From Otis tarda (taxonomy: Eukaryota > Chordata > Aves > Otidiformes > Otididae), in assembly GCA_026413225.1 (NCBI GenBank), contig JAPMTP010000090.1, positions 62,001 to 126,000 on the forward strand: a stretch of DNA of 64,000 bases. The letters run 5' to 3'. Position 1 is the stretch's first letter, and each line of letters opens with the position of its first letter. A program made the translations under genes and the position numbers. The notes beneath the pieces were generated by a model. The model did no database searches. It saw only the letters and a list, made by a program, of their open reading frames with translations, and was not told the DNA's origin. This document shows, piece after piece, positions 63,601-64,000 of the stretch.

Positions 63601-64000
63601 CTTTTAGACTTTGTTTGGAGCCACCAACAGCCAGCTACAGTGCCTGTGCCTGGGCTGGCTGCTGGCAGCTTGTGGGTGGGCTCCTGACTCACCAGGGGTG
63701 AGCTGACAACTCACAGCTGCATTCCAACTGCTTACCAGGAGGCATCAGCCATTTTGCTGCAGGGACAAGATTGCTTCAGAGCAGGCAAAACTGCACTGGG
63801 CAGGGGATCTGAAGTGAAATAGGCAACCAAAAAGCTCTTTTAGACTTTGTTTGGAGCCACCAACAGCCAGCTACAGTGCCTGTGCCTGGTCTGGCTGCTG
63901 GCAGCTTGTGGGCGGGCTCCTGACTCACCAGGGGCAGAGCTGACAACTCACAGCTGCATTCCAAGTGCTTTCCACGAGGCGTCAGCCATTTTGCTGCAGG
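48651..64000. repeat. Satellite array of intermediate homogeneity (block C, ~65 monomers)
   Basis: The same monomer resumes in the same orientation but out of phase with the left flank, starting inside the TGCTGCAGGG segment. Most monomers are 230-239 bp. Variants that are rare in block A are frequent here: GACAAGCTTGC (HindIII), CAGGGGTGCAGCTGAAAAC, GGCATCATCC, CACGTGG, GGTCTGG, and the 21-bp deletion class (for example about 54,500-54,540 and 58,750). Homogeneity is higher than in block B but lower than in block A. The array runs off the window end. Confidence 0.96.

Noticed and set aside
1..64000. CRISPR array
   Set aside because: The repeated unit is the whole 238 bp with no short repeat / unique spacer alternation.
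1..64000. CENP-B box or known centromere motif in the monomer
   Set aside because: No TTCG...CGGG pattern exists in the monomer. A centromeric role cannot be claimed from sequence.

Overview
This window looks like eukaryotic, most likely avian, heterochromatin. About 58 of its 64 kb are one tandem satellite with a ~238-bp monomer (roughly 245 copies, all in the same orientation). The array is interrupted once, at 43,134-48,650, by a two-LTR endogenous retrovirus (ERV). The bird assignment is an inference. The provirus has an exact 18-nt tRNA-Trp primer-binding site and a TATTTAA / poly(A)-signal layout like avian alpharetroviruses, and its interior carries a fragment resembling the ERVL-type LTRs common in bird genomes. 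I see no intact host gene, tRNA, rRNA or CRISPR array.

Layout. (1) 1-33,724: very homogeneous satellite, about 142 monomers of 237-239 bp. (2) 33,725-43,133: the same satellite but markedly diverged, about 40 monomers, with shortened classes and local duplications. (3) 43,134-48,650: provirus. It reads 5' LTR, primer-binding site, frameshifted gag-like gene lacking recognisable CA/NC, fragment of an unrelated LTR ending in a pure A30 tract, integrase C-terminal remnant plus env remnant A (split by a 315-bp solo-LTR-like insertion), integrase remnant B plus deleted env remnant B, polypurine tract, 3' LTR. (4) 48,651-64,000: satellite of intermediate homogeneity, about 65 monomers.

How it fits together. 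The satellite shows no coding signature: its period is not a multiple of three and its short open frames are the same sequence repeated. The retroviral genes are all broken, yet the two LTRs differ by only two substitutions and one G-tract indel over ~348 bp. That contrast suggests a composite, already defective element that was copied recently by machinery supplied in trans, although LTR gene conversion or later recombination are alternatives. The provirus has no target-site duplication, and the satellite on its two sides is out of phase by about 118 bp, so the locus was rearranged during or after insertion. The most unusual object here is this mosaic provirus with two pol-env modules in series. 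The satellite itself is a good case of a homogenised block beside a decaying one.
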